Shown here piece after piece: positions 1-6,436 of a stretch of 11,739 nt of DNA (position 1 is its first letter; each line of letters starts with the position of its first letter). Origin of the DNA: an uncultured Eubacteriales bacterium (lineage in GTDB: Bacteria > Bacillota > Clostridia > Oscillospirales > Ruminococcaceae). The notes beneath the pieces are model-generated. The model made no database searches, was not told the origin of the DNA, and worked only from the letters and a program-made list of their open reading frames with translations. The stretch is taken from NCBI GenBank assembly GCA_959605275.1, contig CAUHFD010000072.1, positions 1-11,739 of the forward strand, written 5' to 3'. A program made the translations under genes and the position numbers.

Positions 1-55
1 TTGTGAACATTGTTACATTGCTCGCTTCGCTGCGCAAGTGGTTTATGTTATAATA
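1..55. repeat. 55-bp direct repeat, copy 1
   Basis: Positions 1-55 are repeated without mismatch at 78-132, a period of 77 bp. The unit begins with TTGTGAACATTGTTACATTG, has a GC-rich centre (GCTCGCTTCGCTGCGC) and ends with an extended -10 motif. Because the window starts at base 1 of this copy, the array may extend further left. The 22 bp between the copies hold a small hairpin: AAAAGC at 61-66 pairs with GCTTTT at 74-79. Confidence 0.95.
46..54 (+). promoter_or_regulatory. Extended -10 promoter motif in repeat copy 1
   Basis: TGTTATAAT at 46-54 is a TGn extended -10 with a perfect TATAAT (49-54). No good TTGACA lies 16-18 bp upstream (CTTCGC at 26-31), so activity would rest on the extended -10 or on an activator. 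The same motif recurs in repeat copy 2 and in the promoter at 6140-6167. Confidence 0.5.
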
Positions 56-77
56 ACCTCAAAAGCTCGTTGCGCTT

Positions 78-132
78 TTGTGAACATTGTTACATTGCTC
101 GCTTCGCTGCGCAAGTGGTTTATGTTATAATA
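78..132. repeat. 55-bp direct repeat, copy 2
   Basis: This is identical to positions 1-55, and the sequences diverge immediately after (ACCTC after copy 1, CAAAG after copy 2). The perfect identity suggests a recent tandem duplication or active homogenisation. It lies upstream of the lipoprotein gene that starts at 255, so the repeat and its promoter motif sit in the regulatory region of that operon. Confidence 0.95.
123..131 (+). promoter_or_regulatory. Extended -10 promoter motif in repeat copy 2
   Basis: TGTTATAAT at 123-131 duplicates the motif at 46-54. It is the best candidate promoter for the operon starting at 255. A start near 138 would give a leader of about 115 nt carrying the hairpins at 138-209. 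A consensus -35 is lacking. Confidence 0.5.
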
Positions 133-137
133 CAAAG

Positions 138-209
138 CAAAGCCGAGGCTTTGCCGCTGCGCGCCGCATATCATGCGGCTTAACGGTGCATAATGTACGG
201 CGCCGTTAA
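138..209 (+). other. Hairpin-rich untranslated leader of the pilus-like operon
   Basis: Three consecutive inverted repeats lie between the candidate promoter and the first gene: CAAAGCC/GGCTTTG (138-144 with 147-153), GCCGCAT/ATGCGGC (163-169 with 173-179) and TTAACGG/CCGTTAA (180-186 with 203-209). None is followed by a T-run, so they do not look like a finished intrinsic terminator. They could be a structured 5' leader or the decayed end of an upstream transcription unit. No known riboswitch was recognised. Confidence 0.4.
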
Positions 210-254
210 TCACCATTAGTATACTGAAAAACAAGTCCGGAAAGGAGCGGAAGT

Positions 255-1409
255 GTGAGCCAAAACAACAGAATCTCTATGTGGGCTTTGATCACTGCAA
301 CGGCTGTTTTTGCATCCGTTTTCCTATCCGCATGTAAGAACACCGATGTCCACTCCTCCTCTTTATCCGGCAGCAGTATCATTCAAAACAACAATGAACC
401 ATCTTCCGGATTGCTCTCCTCGGAAAAAGATCAAATTTCCGACATCCCGGACAGCAGTTGGCAAGAGCCTTCCTATTCCGATTTGGAAACTTCTTCTCCA
501 CCGCCTGCGGTCAGTTCCAATAAGAATGTTTCCTCCTCCAAAACAAGCAGCCGCAACACCTCGTCCTCCTCTGCGCAAAGCAAGCCCGCCGGATATACCG
601 GGGAAATAACCGTCAAAACCACGCAGGCTCCCGGCACGACGGTTTACGGCGAAAATGGCGTCACCATTGATGCCAGCAACGCATCCCAAGGTTATGTCAT
701 GATCAAATGCGTCGGCGCATCCAAACGGGTCAAAGTGCAAATCTATACGGATTCCTCGGTGACTAATACCGATGATCTGAATATAAAAGGAGAATACGAG
801 GCTTTTCCACTCACGATGGGGAATGGAACCTATCATGTCTGGGTCGGCGAAAATATCAGCGGTACCAAATACGAAACACTTTGCAACGTCTCTTTTTCGG
901 TCACGCTGCAAAATGAACAATCCCCTTTTTTATATCCGAATCACCGTATACGGTTTGATGCCTCCAGCACAACCGTTAAAAAATCTTATGATCTCTGCGT
1001 CGGTGCTGAAAGCGAGTTAGAAAAAGTGCAAGCGATTTATTCCTTTATTACAAAGAATATTACATATGACACCGCAAAAGCAGCGACTGTGACGTCCACT
1101 TATATCCCGGATTCGGATGCAGTGCTGAAAGCAAAGAAAGGCATCTGCTATGACTATGCCGTGATGATGGCAGTTATGCTGCGGGCTCAAAACATTCCCA
1201 CCAAGCTAATCATCGGCAATGTTGCTCCCAATAATCTGAGGCACGCCTGGAACATGGTCTATCTGAAACAAACCGGATGGATTGCATTAGGAGTTTACTT
1301 CGAAAACGGAAAATGGAAACGGATGGATCCGACCTTTGCCGCCGCCGGCGAAAGTATGGAAAAGTTTATCGGCAACGGAACAAACTACACACAATTATGG
1401 GAATATTAA
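255..1409 (+). CDS. Secreted lipoprotein with C-terminal transglutaminase-like domain
   Basis: The 384-aa product starts at GTG 255, with AAAGGAG about 8 nt upstream. An N-terminal hydrophobic stretch ends in the lipobox LSAC with C27 as the lipidation site, so the protein should be anchored outside the cytoplasmic membrane. Residues ~30-110 are a Ser/Thr/Pro-rich linker that could span the wall. Residues ~115-225 look like a beta-rich domain. The C-terminal part is a transglutaminase-like cysteine-protease fold: C298 in KKGICYDYA, H330 in RHAWN and D358 in RMDP form the expected Cys-His-Asp triad. In bacteria this fold includes transglutaminases, proteases and peptidoglycan- or surface-acting enzymes, so the reaction is not fixed by sequence. 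The stop is only 16 nt from the GspF/PilC-like gene, which suggests co-transcription with the pilus-like genes and a role at the cell surface. Domain call is firm; function is inferred. Confidence 0.88.
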   Translation: MSQNNRISMWALITATAVFASVFLSACKNTDVHSSSLSGSSIIQNNNEPSSGLLSSEKDQISDIPDSSWQEPSYSDLETSSPPPAVSSNKNVSSSKTSSRNTSSSSAQSKPAGYTGEITVKTTQAPGTTVYGENGVTIDASNASQGYVMIKCVGASKRVKVQIYTDSSVTNTDDLNIKGEYEAFPLTMGNGTYHVWVGENISGTKYETLCNVSFSVTLQNEQSPFLYPNHRIRFDASSTTVKKSYDLCVGAESELEKVQAIYSFITKNITYDTAKAATVTSTYIPDSDAVLKAKKGICYDYAVMMAVMLRAQNIPTKLIIGNVAPNNLRHAWNMVYLKQTGWIALGVYFENGKWKRMDPTFAAAGESMEKFIGNGTNYTQLWEY

Positions 1410-1425
1410 CAGGAGGCTTTCGCTT

Positions 1426-2487
1426 ATGAAGGATCGTAAAAACAGGAAATCATCTGTTCTTCCGGCGGATGAAACAGCAATGTTCTGCACACAAATCGCC
1501 TTAGTGCTAAAATCCGGTATCTCGTTGGCTGACGGCACGGAGGCTATTTACAGCAGTTGTGAAGATGCCCCGGGGAAAAAATATTTTGAGAAAATAAGCA
1601 GTGTGGTCGCTCAAACCGGCTCGCTTTACGAGGCGGTAAAACAGGTCGGCATCTTTCCGTCCTATATGGTCGAAATGACCGGAATCGGTGAGCGCGCAGG
1701 AAAACTGGATGATGTAATGGAAGCGCTGGGGCTTTACTATGAACGCGAACACAATATCAAAAAATCGATTAAAAATGCAGTGCTTTATCCCGCAGTGCTT
1801 TTCATGATGCTGGCGATTGTGATTGCTGTCCTTGTCATCGGTGTTCTCCCTATCTTCTCCAACGTTTTTGAATCACTGGGCATTCAGCCGGGCAGCAGTG
1901 CCGGCATCATGATGCAAACAGCAAAAATTGCTGCGGTAATTGCATTGATACTGATTATAGCGTTTCTTGTAATCTCGGGCATTCTGACACTGCTGTTCCG
2001 TTTCAGCGGAAAAAAAGAAAAGCTGGCACAGCTCTTTTCCCGTTTTCCGGCAATTCGGCACATCAACCGTTTGATTGCTTCGGCACGGTTTGCCTCTCTG
2101 ATGTCAATGATGTTGTCAAGCGGATATGACTTAGACGAGGCAATGCAGCTCGTTCCTTCTGTTTTACCGGATGAAGCCGCACGACAAAAGGCAGCGGACT
2201 GCCGCAAATTAATGACAGACGGCGTTTCTTTTGCGGAGGCGATCCTGCGTACCGGATTGTTTTCTCCGCTTTACAGTCAAATGATAAAAGTAGGATTTCA
2301 AACAGGGCAAACCGACACTGTCATGCAAAAGCTTGCCGCTGTTTATGAAGAGGAAGTTGATAATTCCATCAGCAAAACGGTATCCTTGCTGGAACCGATT
2401 ATGGTAGCTGTTCTGGCAATTATTGTCGGCATCGTTTTATTATCAGTAATGCTGCCGTTAGTCAGCATTATGTCCTCGATCGGATAA
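1426..2487 (+). CDS. Type II secretion/type IV pilus platform protein, GspF/PilC family
   Basis: The 353-aa polytopic membrane protein is the inner-membrane platform that couples a secretion ATPase to pilin extraction or insertion. I place the start at ATG 1426 because AGGAGG (1411-1416) lies 9 nt upstream; the frame stays open upstream to 1336, but that part overlaps the lipoprotein gene. Two T2SSF repeats are visible: residues ~18-140 (FCTQIALVLKSGISLADG, with GERAGKLDDV) and ~220-343 (RFASLMSMMLSSGYDLDEA, with GFQTGQTDTVM). Three membrane segments fall near 119-144, 168-192 and 323-347. It is shorter than the usual ~400-aa PilC because the N-terminal cytoplasmic tail is minimal. The gene sits between the transglutaminase-like lipoprotein and the pilin-like genes, and its natural partner is the PilT-type ATPase at 4434. 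Confidence 0.93.
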   Translation: MKDRKNRKSSVLPADETAMFCTQIALVLKSGISLADGTEAIYSSCEDAPGKKYFEKISSVVAQTGSLYEAVKQVGIFPSYMVEMTGIGERAGKLDDVMEALGLYYEREHNIKKSIKNAVLYPAVLFMMLAIVIAVLVIGVLPIFSNVFESLGIQPGSSAGIMMQTAKIAAVIALILIIAFLVISGILTLLFRFSGKKEKLAQLFSRFPAIRHINRLIASARFASLMSMMLSSGYDLDEAMQLVPSVLPDEAARQKAADCRKLMTDGVSFAEAILRTGLFSPLYSQMIKVGFQTGQTDTVMQKLAAVYEEEVDNSISKTVSLLEPIMVAVLAIIVGIVLLSVMLPLVSIMSSIG

Positions 2488-2548
2488 GATAAAGAAATTA
2501 CGCATATTGGATTTTTCGACACACTGAGGTTATGAGGTGGTTTTAGTG

Positions 2549-2890
2549 GTGCATTTATATCGTCCCCGTCGGCGTTTCGGCTATGCGGGCGTCTTGCTGT
2601 CCTACCTGCTGTTTATCGGAATTACGGCGTTTGTGATTGCCGCTCTTTGCAACACAAACCGCGGCGCTGATGCTGAACGGCTAACACAAATGGCAAATGC
2701 CATTGATCGAGCCGTTGTAACCTGTTATGCCATTGAGGGCAGTTATCCCCCCAGCCTTGATTATCTGGAGGAACGTTACGGGGTACAGGTCGATCGAGAA
2801 CATTACACAATAGAATATTCGGTATTCGGCTCCAATGTCCGCCCTGCAATTCAAATCATTCCGAAAGAAAGCACCGAAAACAACGGTTAA
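2549..2890 (+). CDS. Small pseudopilin-like membrane protein
   Basis: The 113-aa product has one N-terminal membrane helix (RRRFGYAGVLLSYLLFIG onward) after a short basic stretch. A soluble part follows with AIDRAVVTCYAIEGSYPPSL, which resembles the segment after the N-terminal helix of major (pseudo)pilins of the GspG/PilE type. I choose GTG 2549 because GAGGTGG (2534-2540) then sits 8 nt upstream; GTG 2546 is possible, and GTG 2537 lies inside the ribosome site. The canonical prepilin cleavage motif G-F-T-L-x-E is not intact: the residues after FG are YAGVL and there is no Glu at +5. It is the first of four small single-helix proteins between the platform and the ATPase. The pilin-like role is inferred from context and topology. 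Confidence 0.72.
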   Translation: MHLYRPRRRFGYAGVLLSYLLFIGITAFVIAALCNTNRGADAERLTQMANAIDRAVVTCYAIEGSYPPSLDYLEERYGVQVDREHYTIEYSVFGSNVRPAIQIIPKESTENNG

Positions 2891-2925
2891 CTTGGTCTGC
2901 AAACAAGAAAGAAGGCGCATCCGAT

Positions 2926-3387
2926 ATGCAAAAAAAATATACCGCGATACGGCTATTGCCGGTGTTGCTGATTCTACTGTTTTCCATGCTGTCACTGATG
3001 CTGGTACTGTCCGGTGCCGGCGTTTACAAAAACACCGTGGAAAACACCCGGCGCAACAATGAAGTCCGCGCATCGCTTTCCTATGTTTCCAACAAAGTTC
3101 GATCGGCAGACGGCAGTACAATCCGCATTGAGCAACGAAACGACATCCCGGTGCTGCTGCTCACCGAATCAATCGAAGATACCGTTTACGAAACAATGAT
3201 CTATGTATATGACGGCTCCTTATGTGAAATGTTTTCCCGTCAGGGGAGAACTTTTCATCCCGAAAACGGAACGGAAATTTCACAGGTTTCGTCCTTTGAA
3301 GCCAAATTAGAGAATCATCTTCTTTCTCTGCGCATGGAAGATGACAATCAAAAAACTTACGAAACCAAGCTATCGATCAGACAATAA
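2926..3387 (+). CDS. DUF4860-like pseudopilin-type membrane protein
   Basis: The 153-aa product starts at ATG 2926 with a modest AAGAAGG about 10 nt upstream. It has a short basic N-terminus, one membrane helix at residues ~9-32 (LLPVLLILLFSMLSLMLVL) and then a predicted extracytoplasmic domain. The segment RRNNEVRASLSYVSNKVRSAD after the helix resembles my recollection of the Firmicutes DUF4860 family; I could not run a profile search. No prepilin peptidase site (GFxxxE) is present, so it may stay membrane-anchored rather than be processed. The position in the cluster suggests a minor-pilin or assembly-accessory role, which is inference. Confidence 0.75.
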   Translation: MQKKYTAIRLLPVLLILLFSMLSLMLVLSGAGVYKNTVENTRRNNEVRASLSYVSNKVRSADGSTIRIEQRNDIPVLLLTESIEDTVYETMIYVYDGSLCEMFSRQGRTFHPENGTEISQVSSFEAKLENHLLSLRMEDDNQKTYETKLSIRQ

Positions 3388-3442
3388 GCTTGAACGAATC
3401 ATGATAATGAGATGATATCATCACACAAAGGGGGTTGAAGCA

Positions 3443-3877
3443 ATGGCAAAAACATCCGGAAAAACAAACAGCTTCTTGCTGGAAATGATACTGATGATTT
3501 TATTCTTTTCTGTTTCTGCCGCAGTGATTTTACAACTGTTCGCTTCCTCACACAACATTCAGAAACAAAGTTCTTCCAAAAACGAAGCTTTGCTTTATGC
3601 GCAAACCCTCGCCGAAGAATTCAAAGCCTCCGAACAAGATCTCCTTACTCTGACCTCGGAACAAACCAAAGAACACTATTTAGATGAAAACTGGCAGGAA
3701 ACCGAAAAAGACAGTGCCGTTTACACGGCGCAGATAAAGATAAGCAATCAGAGCACTGCGGCAGGGCATCTCTTTTCCGCTACGGTATCGGTATTCACAT
3801 CTGATACCGAAAAGCATCTGCTCTGCCGAATCCCTGCAACTGTTTATCTGCCGTCGGAAGGAGGCGCCGTAGCATGA
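3443..3877 (+). CDS. Minor-pilin-like membrane protein of unknown function
   Basis: The 144-aa product starts at ATG 3443 with AAAGGGGG (3428-3435) upstream. Residues 10-34 (NSFLLEMILMILFFSVSAAV...) form a single membrane helix with an acidic residue, Glu14, within its first turns. That arrangement recalls GspI/GspJ/PilV-type minor pilins, in which a Glu at +5 follows the cleavage site. The residue before the putative mature N-terminus is Ser or Asn rather than Gly, so cleavage by a standard prepilin peptidase is doubtful. The rest is a hydrophilic domain with a likely helical segment (EALLYAQTLAEEFKASEQDL) and then beta-rich sequence. It overlaps the next gene by 4 bp (ATGA), so the two are translationally coupled. 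The exact family is not recognised. Confidence 0.72.
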   Translation: MAKTSGKTNSFLLEMILMILFFSVSAAVILQLFASSHNIQKQSSSKNEALLYAQTLAEEFKASEQDLLTLTSEQTKEHYLDENWQETEKDSAVYTAQIKISNQSTAAGHLFSATVSVFTSDTEKHLLCRIPATVYLPSEGGAVA

Positions 3878-4413
3878 AAAAAACACAAGCTGGCTTTCCG
3901 GTCGGACTCGGTATCCCCACTATTTTGATGATTTTCATTGTTCTGTGCCTGACCACCCTTGGTGTGCTTTCTCTAACTTCTGCCAACAGCGACAGTAAGT
4001 TGACTGACAAAACCGAAGCGGCACTTCTTGCTGACTATCAGGCGGAACAGATTGCCGAACAGATGCTCTCGGAAATAGACGGCTGTTTATTACAAGCAGC
4101 TAACGATACTGCCGTGTGGCAGCAAACCGGTGTTTGCAGCAAATTACCCGTTGACGTATCCGCCCGGACAAAGTCAGCCCAGGATATTTATACCGCACTG
4201 GTCCGAACAGGATTACCCGACATGGTTTCTTTGGAACAAGACACCGTTGCTTTTTCGGTTCCTTTATCCGACGGAAGAAGTTTACAAGTATCTGTTTTAC
4301 TCAAAAATTATCAGGAAAGCAAGCGCTATGAAATTACCCGGTACCGGCTCGTAACACCCGAACTCATTAACGAGGAAGAGGTACAACAGCTTTGGCCCGG
4401 TACTTCCGAATAG
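3874..4413 (+). CDS. Single-helix membrane protein in pilus-like cluster (PilX-like topology)
   Basis: The 179-aa product starts at ATG 3874, overlapping the previous stop by 4 bp, with AAGGAGG (3858-3864) 9 nt upstream. The N-terminal segment QAGFPVGLGIPTILMIFIV contains one helix (~11-36). A helical, charged region follows (KLTDKTEAALLADYQAEQIAEQML), then a domain probably outside the membrane. It occupies the place of PilX/GspK-type minor pilins but lacks a recognisable prepilin cleavage motif. Its stop is 20 nt before the PilT-like start. It is a real coding region by its ribosome site and tight coupling; the function is unknown and the pilus link rests on context. Confidence 0.72.
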   Translation: MKKTQAGFPVGLGIPTILMIFIVLCLTTLGVLSLTSANSDSKLTDKTEAALLADYQAEQIAEQMLSEIDGCLLQAANDTAVWQQTGVCSKLPVDVSARTKSAQDIYTALVRTGLPDMVSLEQDTVAFSVPLSDGRSLQVSVLLKNYQESKRYEITRYRLVTPELINEEEVQQLWPGTSE

Positions 4414-4433
4414 CTGCAAAAGGAGTGTTAATT

Positions 4434-5492
4434 TTGACTGCAAGCGAATTACTCAAACTGGCAATAAACAAAAAGGTTTCGGATGTTTTCATTGTATCCG
4501 GCTGTCCGGTATCCGCTAAAATAGGGGGCAGAGTGGAGCCTTTATCAGAACATCGCCTATCTCCCGAGGATACCCAGACCATGATTCGTGAAATTTACAC
4601 ACTGGATCATCAGCGGGAGATGGATCGCCTGCTTCGGCATGGGGATGATGACTTTTCTTTTTCGGTGAGCGGGCTGGGACGGTTTCGGTGCAATGCATAT
4701 AAACAACGCGGCTCTCTGTCCGCTGTTTTGCGGGTTGTTTCTTTTTCACTGCCCGATCCCGATATGCTCTCGATTCCCCCTGCGGTCATCGATCTTTATC
4801 GGAAACAACGGGGATTAGTCCTGATCACCGGCCCGGCGGGAAGCGGAAAATCCACCACCTTGGCTTGTATGATTGATAAAATCAACCGCAACTGTTATAA
4901 CCACATCATTACCATTGAGGACCCGATTGAATATCTTCATTCCCATCAAAAAAGTATTGTTAGCCAACGGGAAATCGAACATGACACCGACGGGTACAAA
5001 CAGGCACTGCGTGCGGCGCTGCGGCAGGCTCCCGATGTCATTCTGCTGGGGGAAATGCGGGATTTTGAAACCATTCAAACGGTGTTGACCGCTTCCGAAA
5101 CAGGGCAGCTCGTTTTTTCTACTCTGCATACCGTGGGCGCTGCCAAAACCATTGACCGTATTATCGACGTGTTCCCCGCTAATCAACAGCAGCAAATTCG
5201 GGTACAACTATCAATGGTCCTTCAGGCAGTTGTTTCCCAACAGCTAATTCCTTCGGTCGACGGCAGTTTGATCCCCGCTTTTGAAATCATGACGGTAAAC
5301 AGCGCGATTCGGAATATGATTCGGGAGTCTAAAGTACATCAAATCAACAACGTGATCTTTGCAGGCGCTGCTGAAGGAATGCGAACGATGGACAGCGATA
5401 TTCTCCGACTGTATCAGGAAGGCAAAATTTCCCGGGAAAATGCGCTGCTCTATTCCACCGATTTGGAAAGCATGAAAAAGAAACTGGTTTAA
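4434..5492 (+). CDS. pilT: PilT-type hexameric secretion/pilus ATPase
   Basis: The 352-aa product starts at TTG 4434, chosen because AAAGGAG (4419-4425) lies 8 nt upstream; open frame from 4392 overlaps the previous gene. It is a cytoplasmic ATPase of the PilT/GspE superfamily with the length typical of PilT. The N-terminal domain shows KKVSDVFIVSG and DFSFSVSGLGRFRCN. The ATPase core has Walker A GPAGSGKST (133-141), an Asp-box-like IEDPIEY, a Walker B region ending GEMRD (206-210) and the His-box STLHT (229-233). There is no tetracysteine zinc motif of PilB. PilT normally drives pilus retraction by disassembling pilins at the PilC platform. It is the only such ATPase in the window, so here it could serve a retraction, extension or dual role; that is open. 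Confidence 0.93.
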   Translation: MTASELLKLAINKKVSDVFIVSGCPVSAKIGGRVEPLSEHRLSPEDTQTMIREIYTLDHQREMDRLLRHGDDDFSFSVSGLGRFRCNAYKQRGSLSAVLRVVSFSLPDPDMLSIPPAVIDLYRKQRGLVLITGPAGSGKSTTLACMIDKINRNCYNHIITIEDPIEYLHSHQKSIVSQREIEHDTDGYKQALRAALRQAPDVILLGEMRDFETIQTVLTASETGQLVFSTLHTVGAAKTIDRIIDVFPANQQQQIRVQLSMVLQAVVSQQLIPSVDGSLIPAFEIMTVNSAIRNMIRESKVHQINNVIFAGAAEGMRTMDSDILRLYQEGKISRENALLYSTDLESMKKKLV

Positions 5493-5546
5493 ACAGGGCA
5501 AATCCGCAAATTCTATCATATTTATTTGGAATAGGATGTGACTGGT

Positions 5547-6080
5547 ATGAGAAACAAATCCGTAAAACTATACAATGCAATATTTCCGATTTGGATGCTG
5601 ATAATATTCCCTACCACTTGGCTCATTGTATTACCCGCCAATTTTGTGATTGATTTACTGGTCATGCTAATCACTCTAAAATGCATGAAAGTACCGAATA
5701 TCCGGCGTAACACCTTTCCTATTATTTTTGGGGTATGGGGCATGGGCTTTGCGGCAGATGTTTTGGGCGCATTGGGAATGATGTTTTTGACCATGACGTC
5801 ATTTCACAGCCAAACAACCCCTTTTCAGATAGGTTGGAACGAAATTGTGGATGCGATTGCCTTTCATCCGTTTCAAAACATCTTTGCTTTTTTGATCGTC
5901 ACGCTGTTTGTTATTATCACTGCAGTCATCATCTTTTTGGGAAACTATTTTCTTTGCTTTCGCGACACAAAACTGGAAAAGCCGCAGAGGAAAATGCTGG
6001 CGCTGTCTCTGGCGATTTTTACAGCGCCCTATCTATTCTATCTCCCGACCGAATGGTTTATCAACAGGGTGGGCGTCTAG
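5547..6080 (+). CDS. Polytopic membrane protein of unknown function
   Basis: The 177-aa, very hydrophobic product probably has four or five membrane segments: ~11-31, ~31-46, ~57-82, ~109-135 and ~148-166. I chose ATG 5547 because AGGATGTGA (5533-5541), a one-mismatch fit to the ideal anti-16S sequence, lies 5 nt upstream; GTG 5538 falls inside that site. The gap to pilT is 54 nt with no terminator, so it may be the last gene of the pilus-like operon, although its sequence gives no direct link to pili. No catalytic motif and no recognised family were found. Confidence 0.7.
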   Translation: MRNKSVKLYNAIFPIWMLIIFPTTWLIVLPANFVIDLLVMLITLKCMKVPNIRRNTFPIIFGVWGMGFAADVLGALGMMFLTMTSFHSQTTPFQIGWNEIVDAIAFHPFQNIFAFLIVTLFVIITAVIIFLGNYFLCFRDTKLEKPQRKMLALSLAIFTAPYLFYLPTEWFINRVGV

Positions 6081-6139
6081 TGATTTTGTTTCCCCTGTTT
6101 TAACAACATGAATTTTATATGAATTCTTACAGAAATCGA

Positions 6140-6167
6140 TTGACAGCCTTTTATATTATGTTATAAT
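6140..6167 (+). promoter_or_regulatory. Strong promoter of the MarR-ABC operon
   Basis: TTGACA (6140-6145) is a perfect -35. After a 16-bp spacer comes TATAAT (6162-6167), preceded by TG at 6159-6160 (extended -10). Transcription would begin near 6174, inside the large palindrome at 6165-6216, giving a leader of about 300 nt before the marR-like start. It is the best sigma-A promoter in the window. Confidence 0.88.
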
Positions 6168-6216
6168 AATTATCACGGTAATAGTTATTGCGATAACTAT
6201 TACCGTGATAATTATT
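6165..6216. promoter_or_regulatory. Perfect 24-bp-arm palindrome, probable operator over the transcription start
   Basis: Bases 6165-6188 are the exact reverse complement of 6193-6216, separated by TGCG. The palindrome overlaps the end of the -10 and the expected +1. Its core, ATAGTTAT-TGCG-ATAACTAT, has the size and symmetry of a dimeric winged-helix (MarR) operator, and the MarR-like gene lies directly downstream, so autorepression is the simplest reading. If transcribed from ~6174, the RNA would begin with a ~15-bp hairpin. A termination role is unlikely because there is no GC-rich stem or T-run. Confidence 0.75.
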
Positions 6217-6243
6217 TATTGTAAAACAATCTTGAGTATTTTC

Positions 6244-6401
6244 ATACTAAAATCTAATTGAAAGCTTTCATCGATTTCCGAGGATGAATTGTGTCAGAAA
6301 AGGCAGACGACACCGCTGGGCTGACGCCCAGCAAGGAGGATAACGCTTTCTGGCGCAATTCAGAACGGAAAGAATGAAAGTATTTCATTAGATTTTAGTA
6401 T
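6244..6401. other. 158-bp imperfect palindrome: structured leader RNA or MITE-like element
   Basis: One long interrupted hairpin can be drawn. Pairs are 6244-6258 with 6387-6401 (15 bp), 6265-6271 with 6374-6380 (7), 6275-6280 with 6366-6371 (6), 6285-6300 with 6347-6362 (16, two G-U) and an apical stem 6315-6321 with 6326-6332 capped by TGAC. Between the apical stem and the 16-bp stem is a symmetric 14x14-nt internal loop (6301-6314 and 6333-6346), whose right strand is purine-rich (AAGGAGGATAACGC). It lies in the predicted 5' leader of the MarR-ABC operon. The element has no ORF. Its outer arms ending TACTAAAATCTAA/TTAGATTTTAGTA would also suit a miniature inverted-repeat transposon with a TA target. 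No known riboswitch class was recognised. Confidence 0.75.
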
Positions 6402-6436
6402 CAGATCTTATCGGTATGTGAGTCGTGTTTTAACTG

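Noticed and set aside
1..132. The two 55-bp repeats as a CRISPR array
   Set aside because: Only two units, 55 bp long with a 22-bp spacer, containing promoter motifs and with no cas gene in the window.
363..920. Minus-strand 185-aa open frame opposite the lipoprotein gene
   Set aside because: It is fully antisense to a well-supported gene, has no convincing ribosome site, and its composition (Arg/Gly/Ile-rich) mirrors the Ser-rich linker on the other strand.
3411..3422. 12-bp palindrome GATGATATCATC between two pilin-like genes as an operator
   Set aside because: It is AT-rich, inside an operon, without a promoter nearby; this length can arise by chance.
6063..6099. AACAGGG/CCCTGTT inverted repeat near the end of the membrane-protein gene as a terminator
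   Set aside because: The stem is only 7 bp with a 23-nt loop and the left arm lies inside the coding region; only three T residues follow before AAC. Too weak to call.
6165..6216. The 24-bp palindrome as a terminator of the upstream operon
   Set aside because: It is AT-rich, has no T-run after the stem, and overlaps a strong promoter, so an operator fits better.
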